A stretch of DNA of 64,000 nt. It comes from Paractinoplanes aksuensis (GTDB lineage Bacteria; Actinomycetota; Actinomycetes; Mycobacteriales; Micromonosporaceae). Position numbers and translations under genes: made by a program. Shown here in pieces: positions 6,494-15,570 of this stretch. The notes below the pieces were generated by a model. The model searched no databases, was not told the DNA's origin, and worked only from the letters and a program-made list of their open reading frames with translations. The stretch is from positions 141,671 through 205,670 of the forward strand of contig NZ_JAMYJR010000016.1 in NCBI RefSeq assembly GCF_024137025.1. Direction: 5' to 3'. Within the stretch, counting starts at the first letter, position 1, and each line of letters opens with the position of its first letter.

Positions 6494-8184
6494 TTGAGGA
6501 GTCCCTCGTCGGCCCGCACGACCCAGTCGGCGAACGTCTCGTCCTTCGACGTGCGATCGCCGAGGTAGTTGAGGGCCAGCTTCTCGACGTACGCCGGAAG
6601 CTCTTCGGCCGTGGCCTTGAGCCCGCGCAGCTTGCGCCCGAAGCCGGCCGTCTGCCCCTGGGCCATGCCGAGCCCGCCGCCGAGGTGCACCTGGAAGCCC
6701 TCGACCTGCTGGCCGTGCTCGTTCAGCACCAGCTGGCCCTTGAGGCCGATGTCGGCCACCTGGGTGCGGGCGCAGGCGTTGGGGCAGCCGTTGATGTGGA
6801 TCGAGATCTCGGCGTCGAAGTCCTTGAGCCGCTCCTCGAGCCGGGCCACCAGCTCCTCACCGCGGGCCTTGGTCTCGACGATGGCGAGCTTGCAGTACTC
6901 GATGCCGGTGCAGGCCATCGTGCCCCGCCGCCAGGCCGACGGCCGGGCCTCGAGGCCGATCCGGCGCATCCCGGCGATCAGCGGCTCGACCTTGTCGTCG
7001 GCCACGTCCAGAACCAGGAGCTTTTGGTACGCCGTGAGCCGCACCCGGTCCGAGCCGTGCGCCTCGACCAGGTCGGCCAGATCGGCCAGCTGCTGGCCCG
7101 AAGAACGGCCCACAACCGGCGCCGCGCCGACGTAATTGCGCCCGTCGATCTGCTTGTGCACTCCGATGTGGTCGATCGGCTTGGCCGGCAGCTCGGGCGC
7201 CGGACCGTCGATCAGCGCACGGCCCAGGTACTCCTTCTCGAGGATCTCGCGGAACTTGGCCACGCCCCAGTCGGCCAGCAGGAACTTCAGGCGGGCGCGG
7301 TGACGCAGCCGGCGGTAGCCGTAGTCGCGGAAGATCCCGACCACGCCCTCCCAGACGTCCGGGATGTCCTCGAGCGGCACCCACACGCCGAGCCGCTCGG
7401 CCAGGCGCGGGTTGGTCGAGAGGCCGCCGCCGACCCACAGGTCGAAGCCGGGGCCGTGCTGCGGGTGCTCCACGCCGACCAGCGAGATGTCGTTGGTCTC
7501 GTACGGCGAGTCGGCCAGCCAGCCGATCGACGACTTGAACTTGCGCGGCAGGTTGGAGTACCGCGGGTCGCCGATGTAGCGCTTGAGGATCTCGTCGATG
7601 GCCGGCGTCGCGTCGAGCACCTCGTCGACCGACACCCCGGCCACCGGCGAGCCGAGCACGATGCGCGGGCAGTCGCCGCAGGCCTCGGTGGTCTGCAGGC
7701 CGACGGCCTCGAGGCGGCGCCAGATCTCGGGCATGTCCTCGACCCGGATCCAGTGCAGCTGGATGTTCTGGCGGTCGGTGATGTCGGCCGTGTCGCGGCC
7801 GAACTCGCGGGAGATCTGCGCGATGGTCCGCAGCTGGGCCACGCTGAGCGCGCCGCCGTCGATGCGCACCCGCAGCATGAAGAACTCGTCCTCGAGCTCG
7901 TGCGGCTCGAGCACCGCCGTGCGGCCGCCGTCGATCCCCGCCTTGCGCTGGGTGTAGAGACCCCACCAGCGGAACCGGCCGCGCAGGTCCTGCGGGTCGA
8001 TCGACGCGAAGCCGGCGTGGGCGTAGATGTTCTCGATGCGGTCGCGGACGTTGAGCGGGTTGTCGTCCTTCTTGATCCGCTCGTTCGGGTTCAGCGGCTC
8101 GCGGTGTCCGAGCGCCCACTGGCCCTCGCCACGCGCCTTGCGGGGGCGGGCGGTCGGCGTAGCTGGGGTGCTGCTGGGCGCCAT
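6490..8184 (-). CDS. ferredoxin-type sulfite reductase (siroheme, [4Fe-4S])
   Basis: This 564-aa enzyme reduces sulfite to sulfide with electrons from ferredoxin. It has two ferredoxin-like half domains and the siroheme/cluster motif with Cys425-X5-Cys431 and Cys467-X3-Cys471 (GCPNACARTQ). DRQNIQLHW near residue 140 is a conserved siroheme-binding stretch. It matches the NirA/SirA sulfite reductases of actinobacteria in length. The ATG at 8184 has CGGAGGAA upstream. A cysteine-type leader peptide (8305-8391) precedes it. Nitrite reductase activity is the usual alternative in this family, but cysH next door favours sulfite. Confidence 0.94.
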   Translation of the reverse strand: MAPSSTPATPTARPRKARGEGQWALGHREPLNPNERIKKDDNPLNVRDRIENIYAHAGFASIDPQDLRGRFRWWGLYTQRKAGIDGGRTAVLEPHELEDEFFMLRVRIDGGALSVAQLRTIAQISREFGRDTADITDRQNIQLHWIRVEDMPEIWRRLEAVGLQTTEACGDCPRIVLGSPVAGVSVDEVLDATPAIDEILKRYIGDPRYSNLPRKFKSSIGWLADSPYETNDISLVGVEHPQHGPGFDLWVGGGLSTNPRLAERLGVWVPLEDIPDVWEGVVGIFRDYGYRRLRHRARLKFLLADWGVAKFREILEKEYLGRALIDGPAPELPAKPIDHIGVHKQIDGRNYVGAAPVVGRSSGQQLADLADLVEAHGSDRVRLTAYQKLLVLDVADDKVEPLIAGMRRIGLEARPSAWRRGTMACTGIEYCKLAIVETKARGEELVARLEERLKDFDAEISIHINGCPNACARTQVADIGLKGQLVLNEHGQQVEGFQVHLGGGLGMAQGQTAGFGRKLRGLKATAEELPAYVEKLALNYLGDRTSKDETFADWVVRADEGLLK

Positions 8185-8266
8185 GTCGGCGTTCCTCCGG
8201 GATTCGTGGGCGCGGAAAGACGCTCACGGCTCTCAGAAGCTCGCGACATCAGTGTCAGGAGTGGCC

Positions 8267-8283
8267 GGCGCGTCTCGCGCGCC
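8267..8283 (-). promoter_or_regulatory. hairpin between the leader peptide and sulfite reductase
   Basis: GGCGCG and CGCGCC pair around a 5-base loop, between the leader-peptide stop and the sulfite reductase start. It could take part in attenuation. The U-run on the transcript precedes rather than follows the stem, so it is not a classical terminator. Confidence 0.35.
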
Positions 8284-8304
8284 CGAAAAATAAATCGGAC
8301 GGCG

Positions 8305-8391
8305 TCAGGAAGCCGGACACATCGCGCTGCGAACACGACCGTAATCAACGTGGCGGCGAGCCACGAAGCGGCGGTTCAGAGCAGCGGTCAT
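8305..8391 (-). CDS. cysteine-type leader peptide of the sulfur operon (28 aa)
   Basis: A 28-codon reading frame starts at ATG 8389-8391, preceded by GAGAGG, and ends 120 bases before sulfite reductase. Its core RRHVDYGRVRSAMC matches the pattern of short actinobacterial leader peptides (RRHID..RV.SA.C) found upstream of cysteine and sulfur genes. Those are thought to couple translation at a late Cys codon to expression of the operon. Here the single Cys (TGT) is codon 25, three codons before the stop. I infer cysteine-responsive control. The sequence match is direct, the mechanism is not shown. Confidence 0.8.
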   Translation of the reverse strand: MTAALNRRFVARRHVDYGRVRSAMCPAS

Positions 8392-8500
8392 GTGCGCAAG
8401 CCTCTCACGCCGCGGCCTTCTGGGCCAGGCTGGTCCAGATTCCGGGAGTGTGGTACGTAGCACTTCGCAAACGCTGTGTAACAACTTTGCGCTAGGACGC

Positions 8501-8533
8501 ACGGACGGCGCCGGGAGACCCGGCGCCGTCCGT
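8501..8533 (-). terminator. strong terminator of the LamG-Rhs-immunity operon
   Basis: A perfect 15-bp stem (8501-8515 with 8519-8533) with a 3-base loop lies just past the stop of the 107-aa gene and insulates it from the sulfur operon leader. Confidence 0.85.
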
Positions 8534-8550
8534 CTATCTCTATGACCCGG

Positions 8551-8874
8551 TCAGGAGTCGGCGAGCGCGTTCTGCGACCGCAGCCACAGGCGGCGGTGCC
8601 ACTCGTTCGCCTCGGGCGCCGGCTCGGTGCGCGGGAAGGCCGTGGGCGACGTCTCCACCAGGTGCAGCGTCGTCCAGGCCAGGCCGTAGCACTCGTCCGG
8701 GCCGAACACCGTGAGCAGCAGCTCGGCCTCTTCATCGGTCACCGGCGCCTCGATGGCCAGCAGCGCCTCCTCCAGCGCCTCCAGCACCTCGTCGCCGGCC
8801 TCGTCCTCGCCGTCGTCCTCCGGCGGCAACGGACCCAGGTCGACATAGCGCCGAACCTCGTCACGAACGGTCAT
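8551..8874 (-). CDS. small acidic protein, candidate immunity protein for the Rhs toxin
   Basis: A 107-aa, strongly acidic protein (EDDGEDEAGDEVLEALEEAL near residues 20-39) without signal peptide or membrane segment. I recognise no family. It begins 7 bases after the stop of the 2222-aa Rhs/HINT protein on the same strand and is the last gene before a strong terminator. That is the position polymorphic-toxin immunity genes take. Small size, acidity and predicted cytoplasmic location fit such a role (inference). It may neutralise the basic C-terminal domain of the upstream protein. Confidence 0.6.
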   Translation of the reverse strand: MTVRDEVRRYVDLGPLPPEDDGEDEAGDEVLEALEEALLAIEAPVTDEEAELLLTVFGPDECYGLAWTTLHLVETSPTAFPRTEPAPEANEWHRRLWLRSQNALADS

Positions 8875-8881
8875 GGCGTCC

Positions 8882-11800
8882 TCACATCAAATTCGGATGG
8901 TTGCGCCGGTAGTAGGCGATGACCAACTTGATCTGGGCGTTGAAGTGGCTCGGGTTGCCATAGACGATCCGGCCGATCACGCGATACTGCCACAGGTCCC
9001 GCGCGATGATCTGCCGGAAGGTCCGGTTCTTGTCCTCCCGCTTGGTCTTGCGCCCCTTCGACCCCCAGGTGCGGGTCTTCCGGTGGTTGGCATCGGTGAC
9101 CATCACGGCCGCGTGGTCGCGGTACTTGAGACCGAACCGCTTGCCCACGGCCGCCTGCGGGATGTGGTCGGGGGTCAGGCCGTCACCGCGCCGCGACCGT
9201 CCGTCCAGGTCGCCGAACCGGCCGACCTCGCCCTCGGTCACCGCCGGGCGTACCGGCGCGCCGTTGGCACAGCGGCACGAGTCGGCGTGGGTCGGGTCGG
9301 AGCCACCGCAGTTGTGCACGAGCAACGGCGACGACCCGGACTTCACGAAGTACGTGTGGATGTCGTCGACCGTGAGGTTGTGCACTGTGGCCACCGCGGC
9401 CCAGGCGACGACCGCGATGACCGTCACCTGCGCGCCGTCCGGCCGCAGCAGCGTCATGCCGGCGTCGAGCCGGTCGGCCCGCAGCCACCGGTCGCCGGCC
9501 CAGAACGGGTGCCCGTCCGTGGCCGTGACCGCCGAGTCGGCCGTGCCGTCGCCGTCCTCGTCGACCGAGACCCGGACGAGGTTCTTCTGACCCTCGCCCT
9601 TGATCAGAGCGGTGACCGGGCGGGCGCCCGCCTCCCCCGTCTCGGGGTCGGCCGCCCAGACCTCGTCGTCGGTCTGGATGTCCTCGATCGGCTTGTACGT
9701 GCCGTCGGCCATCAGCACCGGCGTGCCCGGTACGAAGCTGTTACCGGGTTTCCACTGACAGCTCGGCCCGTCCGGCACGTCGGCCTTCTTGGCCGCGCCC
9801 CGGGCCGCGTTCTTCACCGCCCCGGCGCCGCGGGCCACGTTCTTGGCCTGCCGTACTCCCGGCACCATGCCGGCGATGCCCGAGGCACAGTCCAGCGCGG
9901 CCCCGCTGATGCAGGTCTTGGCCGTGTCGATCGCTCCCGCGACGGCCGCCACGGCACCGGCCGCAGCCGCCACCACCTGGGCCGGCGGGGGCAGCACGGC
10001 GGCCACCATGGCCACCGTCCCGGCCACCGAGGCGATGGTCCCGGCGTTGTCGACCACGGCCTTGGCCGCGGTGGTGACACCGCTGGCGACCGAGCTCGCC
10101 GCTTTCTGAACGCCGTTCTTGATCGCACCCCAGAACAGGCCGTCCGGGTCGCTGAACGTGGTCGGGTTGTTGTTGGCGTAGGCGTACGGGTGCAGACGCT
10201 GCGGATCCAGCTCGTCGATCTCGGGGTCGACCGAGAGGAAGGCGCCCAGGGCCGGGTCGTAGTAGCGGGCGCCGAGCAGGGTCAGCCCGGTCGGATCGCC
10301 GATGCCGCCGACGAAGCCCCGCTGACCGGCCGGCCATTGTGGCGTGGCCACGCTGCTGCGTGGGTTTCCGTACGGGTCGTTGTACTTGATCGTCTCGGCC
10401 CGGGTGACCGCGTTGACGGCCCAGGTGGCGGAGTCCTGCGGGTCGGCCGCCAGCCAGATGATGTCGCCCTTGCGGGTTGTGTTGTCGGTCCGGGCCGCGA
10501 TCGTGTCGCCGGCGTGCTCGTAGAAGCGGGTCGCGCCGGTGCCCTGGGTGGGCGTGGTGGTGTATTCGTGCCCGTAGACGAACACCGAGGCGGCGCCGCC
10601 CGGGTCGATCCGCGCGATCCGGTTGCCGTCGACGTCGTACACCATGGTGGTGTCGCCCTCGGGCCCGCTGATCTTGGTCAGCTTGCCGTGCGGGCTCCAG
10701 CCGAACGTCTCGGTCCGGTCGCCGATCTTGCGGTATTCGAGGTTGCCGCGCTCGTCCCAGTCGTAGTGGTCGACCGACGAGCCGGTGGTGACCGTCCGGA
10801 CGGCGTGGGCGGTGTCCGCCTCGTAGCCGTACTTGCTGGTCTTGCCGGCGCGGTGGTCGGTCACCGTGTCCCGCGACCCGTGCTGGTCGAAGGTCCACGA
10901 CTTCCAGTACGGCGCCTTGCCCCCGATCGTGCCCGCGGCCGGCTCGCCGCACTGCTCGGCCGCCTGCGACCAGGCCCGGGTCAACCGGCGCAGGTGGTCG
11001 TAGCCGAAGCACTGCACGTCCTCGTCCCCGGCGCGGACGTTGTTCTCCGCGTCGAGCGGCCGGTTGGCCATCGAGAGCACGTTGCCGGCGTCGTCGTACG
11101 CGTACTTGACCGCGGCGACGTTGGGCACCGTGCCGTCGCGGTCGAAGTAGAACTCCGAGAGCCGCCGGGTGACGTCGTCGTAGACGTAGCTCTGGTACGC
11201 CTGCGGCTTGTCCCCCACCGGCGTGCCGAGCCAACGGTTCAGCACCTCGCCGTACGGCGAGTACGTGGCCCGGTCGACATAGGTGCGCACCGTGCCCGAC
11301 GGCGAGGACGTGCCGGCCAGCTTGACGATGTTGCCCAGGTCGTCGTACGTCCGGGTGATGCCCTCCTTCTCCATCGGCCCGACCTTGGGCAGGCTGGAGC
11401 GGAACGGCAGGCCGTTGACCGTGAACGTGTGCGTGCTGACGTACGTGCCGGCCAGCGCGGTCAGCCCGGGCATGGCCGGGATGACCGACTCCTCGTCGAC
11501 GATCTGGTAGGCGTCGTTGTACTCGTAGATCTCCTTGGTGAAGGAGTACCCGTTGACGATCGACGTCGACTTGGTCGGGTGCCCCTTGACCACCGAGTCG
11601 TACGTCCACACCGCGGCCCGGACGCCGTTGAAGAACCGCTCCTTCTGCCGGCCCAGGTCGTCGTACGTGGTCGAGACGATGTCGCCGGCCGCGTCGGTCG
11701 ACTTGGTGACGTCGTCGGCGTTGTTGTACTCGACGAGCGTCGTGCCCTTGTCGGGATCGACCGTCTTGATCTCACGGCCACGCAGGTCGTACTCGTAGCG

Positions 11801-14800
11801 CCAGGTCAGCTCGCCCTTGACGACCGTCTCGAGGTCGCCGCGCGGGGTGTAGGTGTAGCGCGTGGTGTCGTACGCGCCCTCCGGACGCGGGCCGCGGAAC
11901 TCCCGCTTCTCGACCACGTCACCGTCGATGTTCTCGATGGTCGCGGTGGCCGTGCCGCCCTGCGGCGGCGTGATCGCGGTCTGCCAGCCGGCCGGGTTGC
12001 CGCCGTACGTGGTGAACGTGCCCCACTTGCGGACGTTGGCCGACCAGAGCGCCTCCTCCACGACCCGGCCGAGCCGGTCGTAGCTGGACACCGTCCGGGA
12101 GCGGTCCTCGCCCGGCGTGATCTGCAGCAGCGACGTCGCGGGCTTGCCGACGGCGTAGTTCTCGTCCGACTCGAACGCGACCTGGCCCCGGTCGTCGTAC
12201 CCGGTCTGGGTGACCAGGCGGGCGTCCTTGCCGTCCTTGGTCCTCTGCGAGTCCTCCTGCTTCTGCACCGAGCGGTAGAGCGAGTCGAACAGACCGATCT
12301 CGGTGATGTAGTTGCCGTTCGGGCCCAGCCGCTTGGTGGTCACCGCGAGCGGGCCGTCGGTACGGATGAGGTAGCCGAACTCCATGTTCGGGGTGGCGGT
12401 GGCCTTGGCCCGGCCCGGCAGCCAGACCTTGGTCAGCCGGCCCATGCCGTCGTGCTGCAGGTCGGTCCGCTTCAGATTGGCGTCCAGGATGGACGTCGGC
12501 TCGGCCCAGGCCGGGTTCTGGTCGGTGACCACCTTGTGCCCGAGCGGGTTGACGGTGGTGGTCTGGGTGACCGGCCCCGGCCCGGCGGGCTGGTACGTGG
12601 TGGTGGTCGTCTTGCCCAGCGCGTCGGTCTCGCTGGTCTTGCGGCCCAGCGTGTCGTAACCCGTGCGCTCGGTCGTCGTGTATTCCGGGGCGCCGTTCTT
12701 CCAGCCGTTGATGCTGTCGATCCGGGTCACCCGGCCCTTGGTCGGGGCCTCGCCATTGACGTCCGACTTGTCGTAGTAGGTCTTGACGTCGGAGATCACG
12801 TCAGCCGGTCGGGACACCGTGCCGTTGCAGGCCTTGGCGACCGTCTCCTCCCGCGAGACCAGTCCGCGCAGCCACGGGTCGCCGTTCTGGGCGTACCAGA
12901 AACGGGTGCACGTCTCGTCGCCGGTCCTTCCGGTGTCGCCGAGGTCGGCCTTGGTCTCGATCTGCCCCTCGTCGTCGTACTCGGTGCGCACCTCGGTCTG
13001 CTGCCAGGCGCCCGGCGCCAGCAGCTTGCGGGTCTTCTGCACCGACGGAGCGACGCGGAACGCCTTGTCGCTGCCCCCGGTGCGCTTGCGGACGGCGGTC
13101 TGCTTCACCGAGTACGCGGTGATCGACGCCTCGACCACGTCGTCGCCGTCGAGCTTGGCCTCCTCGAGCAGCGAGCCGGTCAGCGCCGGGTGGTCGGAGT
13201 GGGCCACCCCGGCCGAGTCGGTCACCTGCGCGCTGCGGGTCTTGTCGTCCGGCAGCGGCTGGTCGTCCAGGCCGCGGTAGAACCGCTTGCGGGTGCCCAG
13301 CTGCAGGCCCGTGCCGGACTGCCCGACCACCGAGGTGACCTGGGCGTACCCCCGCCACTGGCCGTACGTCCGGTGCTTCTTCTTGGTGAATTCGCCGTCG
13401 TCCCAGCCCCACAGCACGGCGGCGTTGCTGCCCGCGTTGGAGTAGGCGTAGCGGGTGGTGATCGGCGGCTGGTCGGCCGTCCGGTCGCTCTGGGTGATCT
13501 CGCGGACCACGTACTTGCGGAACCAGTCCCGGGTCGGCTCGAAGTAGCCGTCCGGGGTCCAGTAGACCGGGTAGCAGAGGCGGGTGTTGCTCTCGACGGC
13601 CGGCAGGTCACCGGCGTCGCAGTCCGCGTCCGAGTACGTGACGTGGATGTCCGCGCCCGACTCGGTGCGCACGTTGTCGATGCGCCACCGGCTGAACAGC
13701 CCGGCCCCGGCGATCACGTTGACCTGGTTGGCCAGCTCGACCCCGGTGAAGACGACCGGCGGGTCGACGACAGTGCTGCCCACGTGCCCGGCGTGCGTGA
13801 TCGACTTGAGCCACAGCGACGCCGACTGGGCCGCCTTGGGCGCCTTGAACTCCTGGTCCAGCGTCCACGACTCGACCGGGTCGAAGTCGGCCCCACTGCG
13901 GACCTGCGTAGTGATCTTGGTGAGCCGCTTGATCGAGAAGAAGACCGGGGACAGTTTGTCGGTGCAGGGCTCGGCCGTGCACTCCTTGTCCCACGGCACG
14001 TCGGGCCAGGCCGCCTTGACCGGCTTGTCGTCCTTGTAGCACTCGTCGGCGAAGCACCGGTTGGCCGTGCTGAACACGACCCGGCCGGTCGCCGCCACGT
14101 CCGGGTACGCGGTGTTCAGGCCGTAGTCGATGCGCTCGAGGTTGCCGCCGCGGTCGAACGAGACGCGGTTGTTCTTGTCGCCGGCCGCGCCGTAGTGCCC
14201 GGTCTCCTTCTTGTAGAAGTACCGGGTCATGTTGCCGCTGACGTCGATTTCCTTGTCCAGCAGCCAGCGCCAGGCCTGCGCGCAGGACGAGTTCTTGAAC
14301 TCGTCGGCGTGACAGGTCTCCCCGTTGTGGTTGCCGAAGACCGGCACGGTCCAGCGCGAGTTCGAGGTCGTGACCTCACCGGCGAAGAAGTGGCGGGTGC
14401 CGTCGGCCGTCGTGATGACCCAGCGCTCGGTCGTCGCCGAGTCCTTGCCGGCCACCGCCCCCAGCTGCTCGACCTGCCAGTTGGCGTCCTGCGCGGGCCG
14501 CCACTTACCGCTCTCGTCGTCCTTGACCAGGGTGGCGTTGGTGCCGCCGAGCGAGACCGTGATGTTCGGCGACTTGTCCTTCCAGCACTGGTCGGAGGTC
14601 TTCTTCGACTTGTTGTTGGGGTCCTTGTCGTCGACCTTGTCCAGGTCGTCGGAGCAGGTGGCGTACGTGCGCTCGACGTAACCGGGCGAGTAGTCCCAGC
14701 CATCGCCGGCCCAGGACGCCTGGTTGTTGCGGCCCGCCGTGCGCCCGTCGACCATCTGCGACGAGTAGCCCAGCGCGACCTCGGGCGTCGGTCCCTGCGT

Positions 14801-15550
14801 GGCCGGCAGCCGGATCGCGTTGGTGTAGTTGAAGGCGCCCGAGCTGTCACCGGCCGTCCACGAGCCGGAGGCCTGCAGGTCGCTGGCCTTGTAGTCACCC
14901 TCGCCGGACTCGGTGTCGGCGGCCAGGGCCAGGACGGCCGGTGCGGCCGCCGGCACGGCCAGCTTCGCGGTCAGGGTCGTGCCGGTCCGGGCCGCGTTCA
15001 GCGGGGTGGCGTCCTGACATTCCGTACGGGCCGGTGTGCTCGCCGCACAGGCCGGCAACTGGGCCAGGTCGAGCCGTCCGGCCCACCCGCCGCCGTACAG
15101 ATCCTTGAACTCGCCGAAGTCGACGGTGGCCTCGACGTCGCCCGCCCGGTCGCCCTCGATCGCGACCACCGGGCCGCTCAGACCGAGGTCGGCCGACTGC
15201 TTCTCGGGCATCGTGTGCACCCGCACCCGGTGGGGCGCGGTCCGGCCGGGCGCGGCTTTGACGGCCACCTTGACGCCGCCGGCGCTGCCGGTGACCGCGC
15301 GGCCGGACGACCCGGCCAGCACGATCTCGGTCACCCCGGCGGCCGGCCAGCGGCCCTTCTCCGGTCCCGTCCAGCGCCCCCCGTCGGCGGGCGGCGGGAC
15401 CGCCGGCACCTTCAAGGTGCCGTACTCGGTGGCGGCGACGGACTTCACGTCCCGGTCGCCATTCAGTTCCTCGGCCACCCAGTGATAGGTGAGGAACGAG
15501 GTCACCATCAGGGCTGTCGCGCCCAGGGCGAACCCACTGCTCTTTCTCAT
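8882..15550 (-). CDS. Rhs/YD-repeat polymorphic toxin with pre-toxin HINT module and C-terminal toxin domain
   Basis: A 2222-aa secreted or surface protein. It has an N-terminal hydrophobic segment (about residues 7-25), a long region of RHS/YD repeats, and the RHS core end LGARYYDPALGAFLSVDP before residue 1800. An Ala-rich linker follows, then a HINT autoprocessing module (about 1937-2080, with NSFVPGTPVLMADG, TDGHPFW and a terminal VHNC), then a roughly 140-aa toxin domain containing GDGLTPDHIPQAA and many basic residues. The first residue of HINT is usually Cys (CNSFVPGT); here it is Gly. The toxin domain resembles HNH-like nucleases only loosely. ATG at 15548-15550 follows GGAGACGAG. It sits 20 bases after the LamG gene and 7 before the candidate immunity gene. 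Confidence 0.9.
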   Translation of the reverse strand: MRKSSGFALGATALMVTSFLTYHWVAEELNGDRDVKSVAATEYGTLKVPAVPPPADGGRWTGPEKGRWPAAGVTEIVLAGSSGRAVTGSAGGVKVAVKAAPGRTAPHRVRVHTMPEKQSADLGLSGPVVAIEGDRAGDVEATVDFGEFKDLYGGGWAGRLDLAQLPACAASTPARTECQDATPLNAARTGTTLTAKLAVPAAAPAVLALAADTESGEGDYKASDLQASGSWTAGDSSGAFNYTNAIRLPATQGPTPEVALGYSSQMVDGRTAGRNNQASWAGDGWDYSPGYVERTYATCSDDLDKVDDKDPNNKSKKTSDQCWKDKSPNITVSLGGTNATLVKDDESGKWRPAQDANWQVEQLGAVAGKDSATTERWVITTADGTRHFFAGEVTTSNSRWTVPVFGNHNGETCHADEFKNSSCAQAWRWLLDKEIDVSGNMTRYFYKKETGHYGAAGDKNNRVSFDRGGNLERIDYGLNTAYPDVAATGRVVFSTANRCFADECYKDDKPVKAAWPDVPWDKECTAEPCTDKLSPVFFSIKRLTKITTQVRSGADFDPVESWTLDQEFKAPKAAQSASLWLKSITHAGHVGSTVVDPPVVFTGVELANQVNVIAGAGLFSRWRIDNVRTESGADIHVTYSDADCDAGDLPAVESNTRLCYPVYWTPDGYFEPTRDWFRKYVVREITQSDRTADQPPITTRYAYSNAGSNAAVLWGWDDGEFTKKKHRTYGQWRGYAQVTSVVGQSGTGLQLGTRKRFYRGLDDQPLPDDKTRSAQVTDSAGVAHSDHPALTGSLLEEAKLDGDDVVEASITAYSVKQTAVRKRTGGSDKAFRVAPSVQKTRKLLAPGAWQQTEVRTEYDDEGQIETKADLGDTGRTGDETCTRFWYAQNGDPWLRGLVSREETVAKACNGTVSRPADVISDVKTYYDKSDVNGEAPTKGRVTRIDSINGWKNGAPEYTTTERTGYDTLGRKTSETDALGKTTTTTYQPAGPGPVTQTTTVNPLGHKVVTDQNPAWAEPTSILDANLKRTDLQHDGMGRLTKVWLPGRAKATATPNMEFGYLIRTDGPLAVTTKRLGPNGNYITEIGLFDSLYRSVQKQEDSQRTKDGKDARLVTQTGYDDRGQVAFESDENYAVGKPATSLLQITPGEDRSRTVSSYDRLGRVVEEALWSANVRKWGTFTTYGGNPAGWQTAITPPQGGTATATIENIDGDVVEKREFRGPRPEGAYDTTRYTYTPRGDLETVVKGELTWRYEYDLRGREIKTVDPDKGTTLVEYNNADDVTKSTDAAGDIVSTTYDDLGRQKERFFNGVRAAVWTYDSVVKGHPTKSTSIVNGYSFTKEIYEYNDAYQIVDEESVIPAMPGLTALAGTYVSTHTFTVNGLPFRSSLPKVGPMEKEGITRTYDDLGNIVKLAGTSSPSGTVRTYVDRATYSPYGEVLNRWLGTPVGDKPQAYQSYVYDDVTRRLSEFYFDRDGTVPNVAAVKYAYDDAGNVLSMANRPLDAENNVRAGDEDVQCFGYDHLRRLTRAWSQAAEQCGEPAAGTIGGKAPYWKSWTFDQHGSRDTVTDHRAGKTSKYGYEADTAHAVRTVTTGSSVDHYDWDERGNLEYRKIGDRTETFGWSPHGKLTKISGPEGDTTMVYDVDGNRIARIDPGGAASVFVYGHEYTTTPTQGTGATRFYEHAGDTIAARTDNTTRKGDIIWLAADPQDSATWAVNAVTRAETIKYNDPYGNPRSSVATPQWPAGQRGFVGGIGDPTGLTLLGARYYDPALGAFLSVDPEIDELDPQRLHPYAYANNNPTTFSDPDGLFWGAIKNGVQKAASSVASGVTTAAKAVVDNAGTIASVAGTVAMVAAVLPPPAQVVAAAAGAVAAVAGAIDTAKTCISGAALDCASGIAGMVPGVRQAKNVARGAGAVKNAARGAAKKADVPDGPSCQWKPGNSFVPGTPVLMADGTYKPIEDIQTDDEVWAADPETGEAGARPVTALIKGEGQKNLVRVSVDEDGDGTADSAVTATDGHPFWAGDRWLRADRLDAGMTLLRPDGAQVTVIAVVAWAAVATVHNLTVDDIHTYFVKSGSSPLLVHNCGGSDPTHADSCRCANGAPVRPAVTEGEVGRFGDLDGRSRRGDGLTPDHIPQAAVGKRFGLKYRDHAAVMVTDANHRKTRTWGSKGRKTKREDKNRTFRQIIARDLWQYRVIGRIVYGNPSHFNAQIKLVIAYYRRNHPNLM

Positions 15551-15570
15551 TGTCGTCTCGTCTCCGCAGA

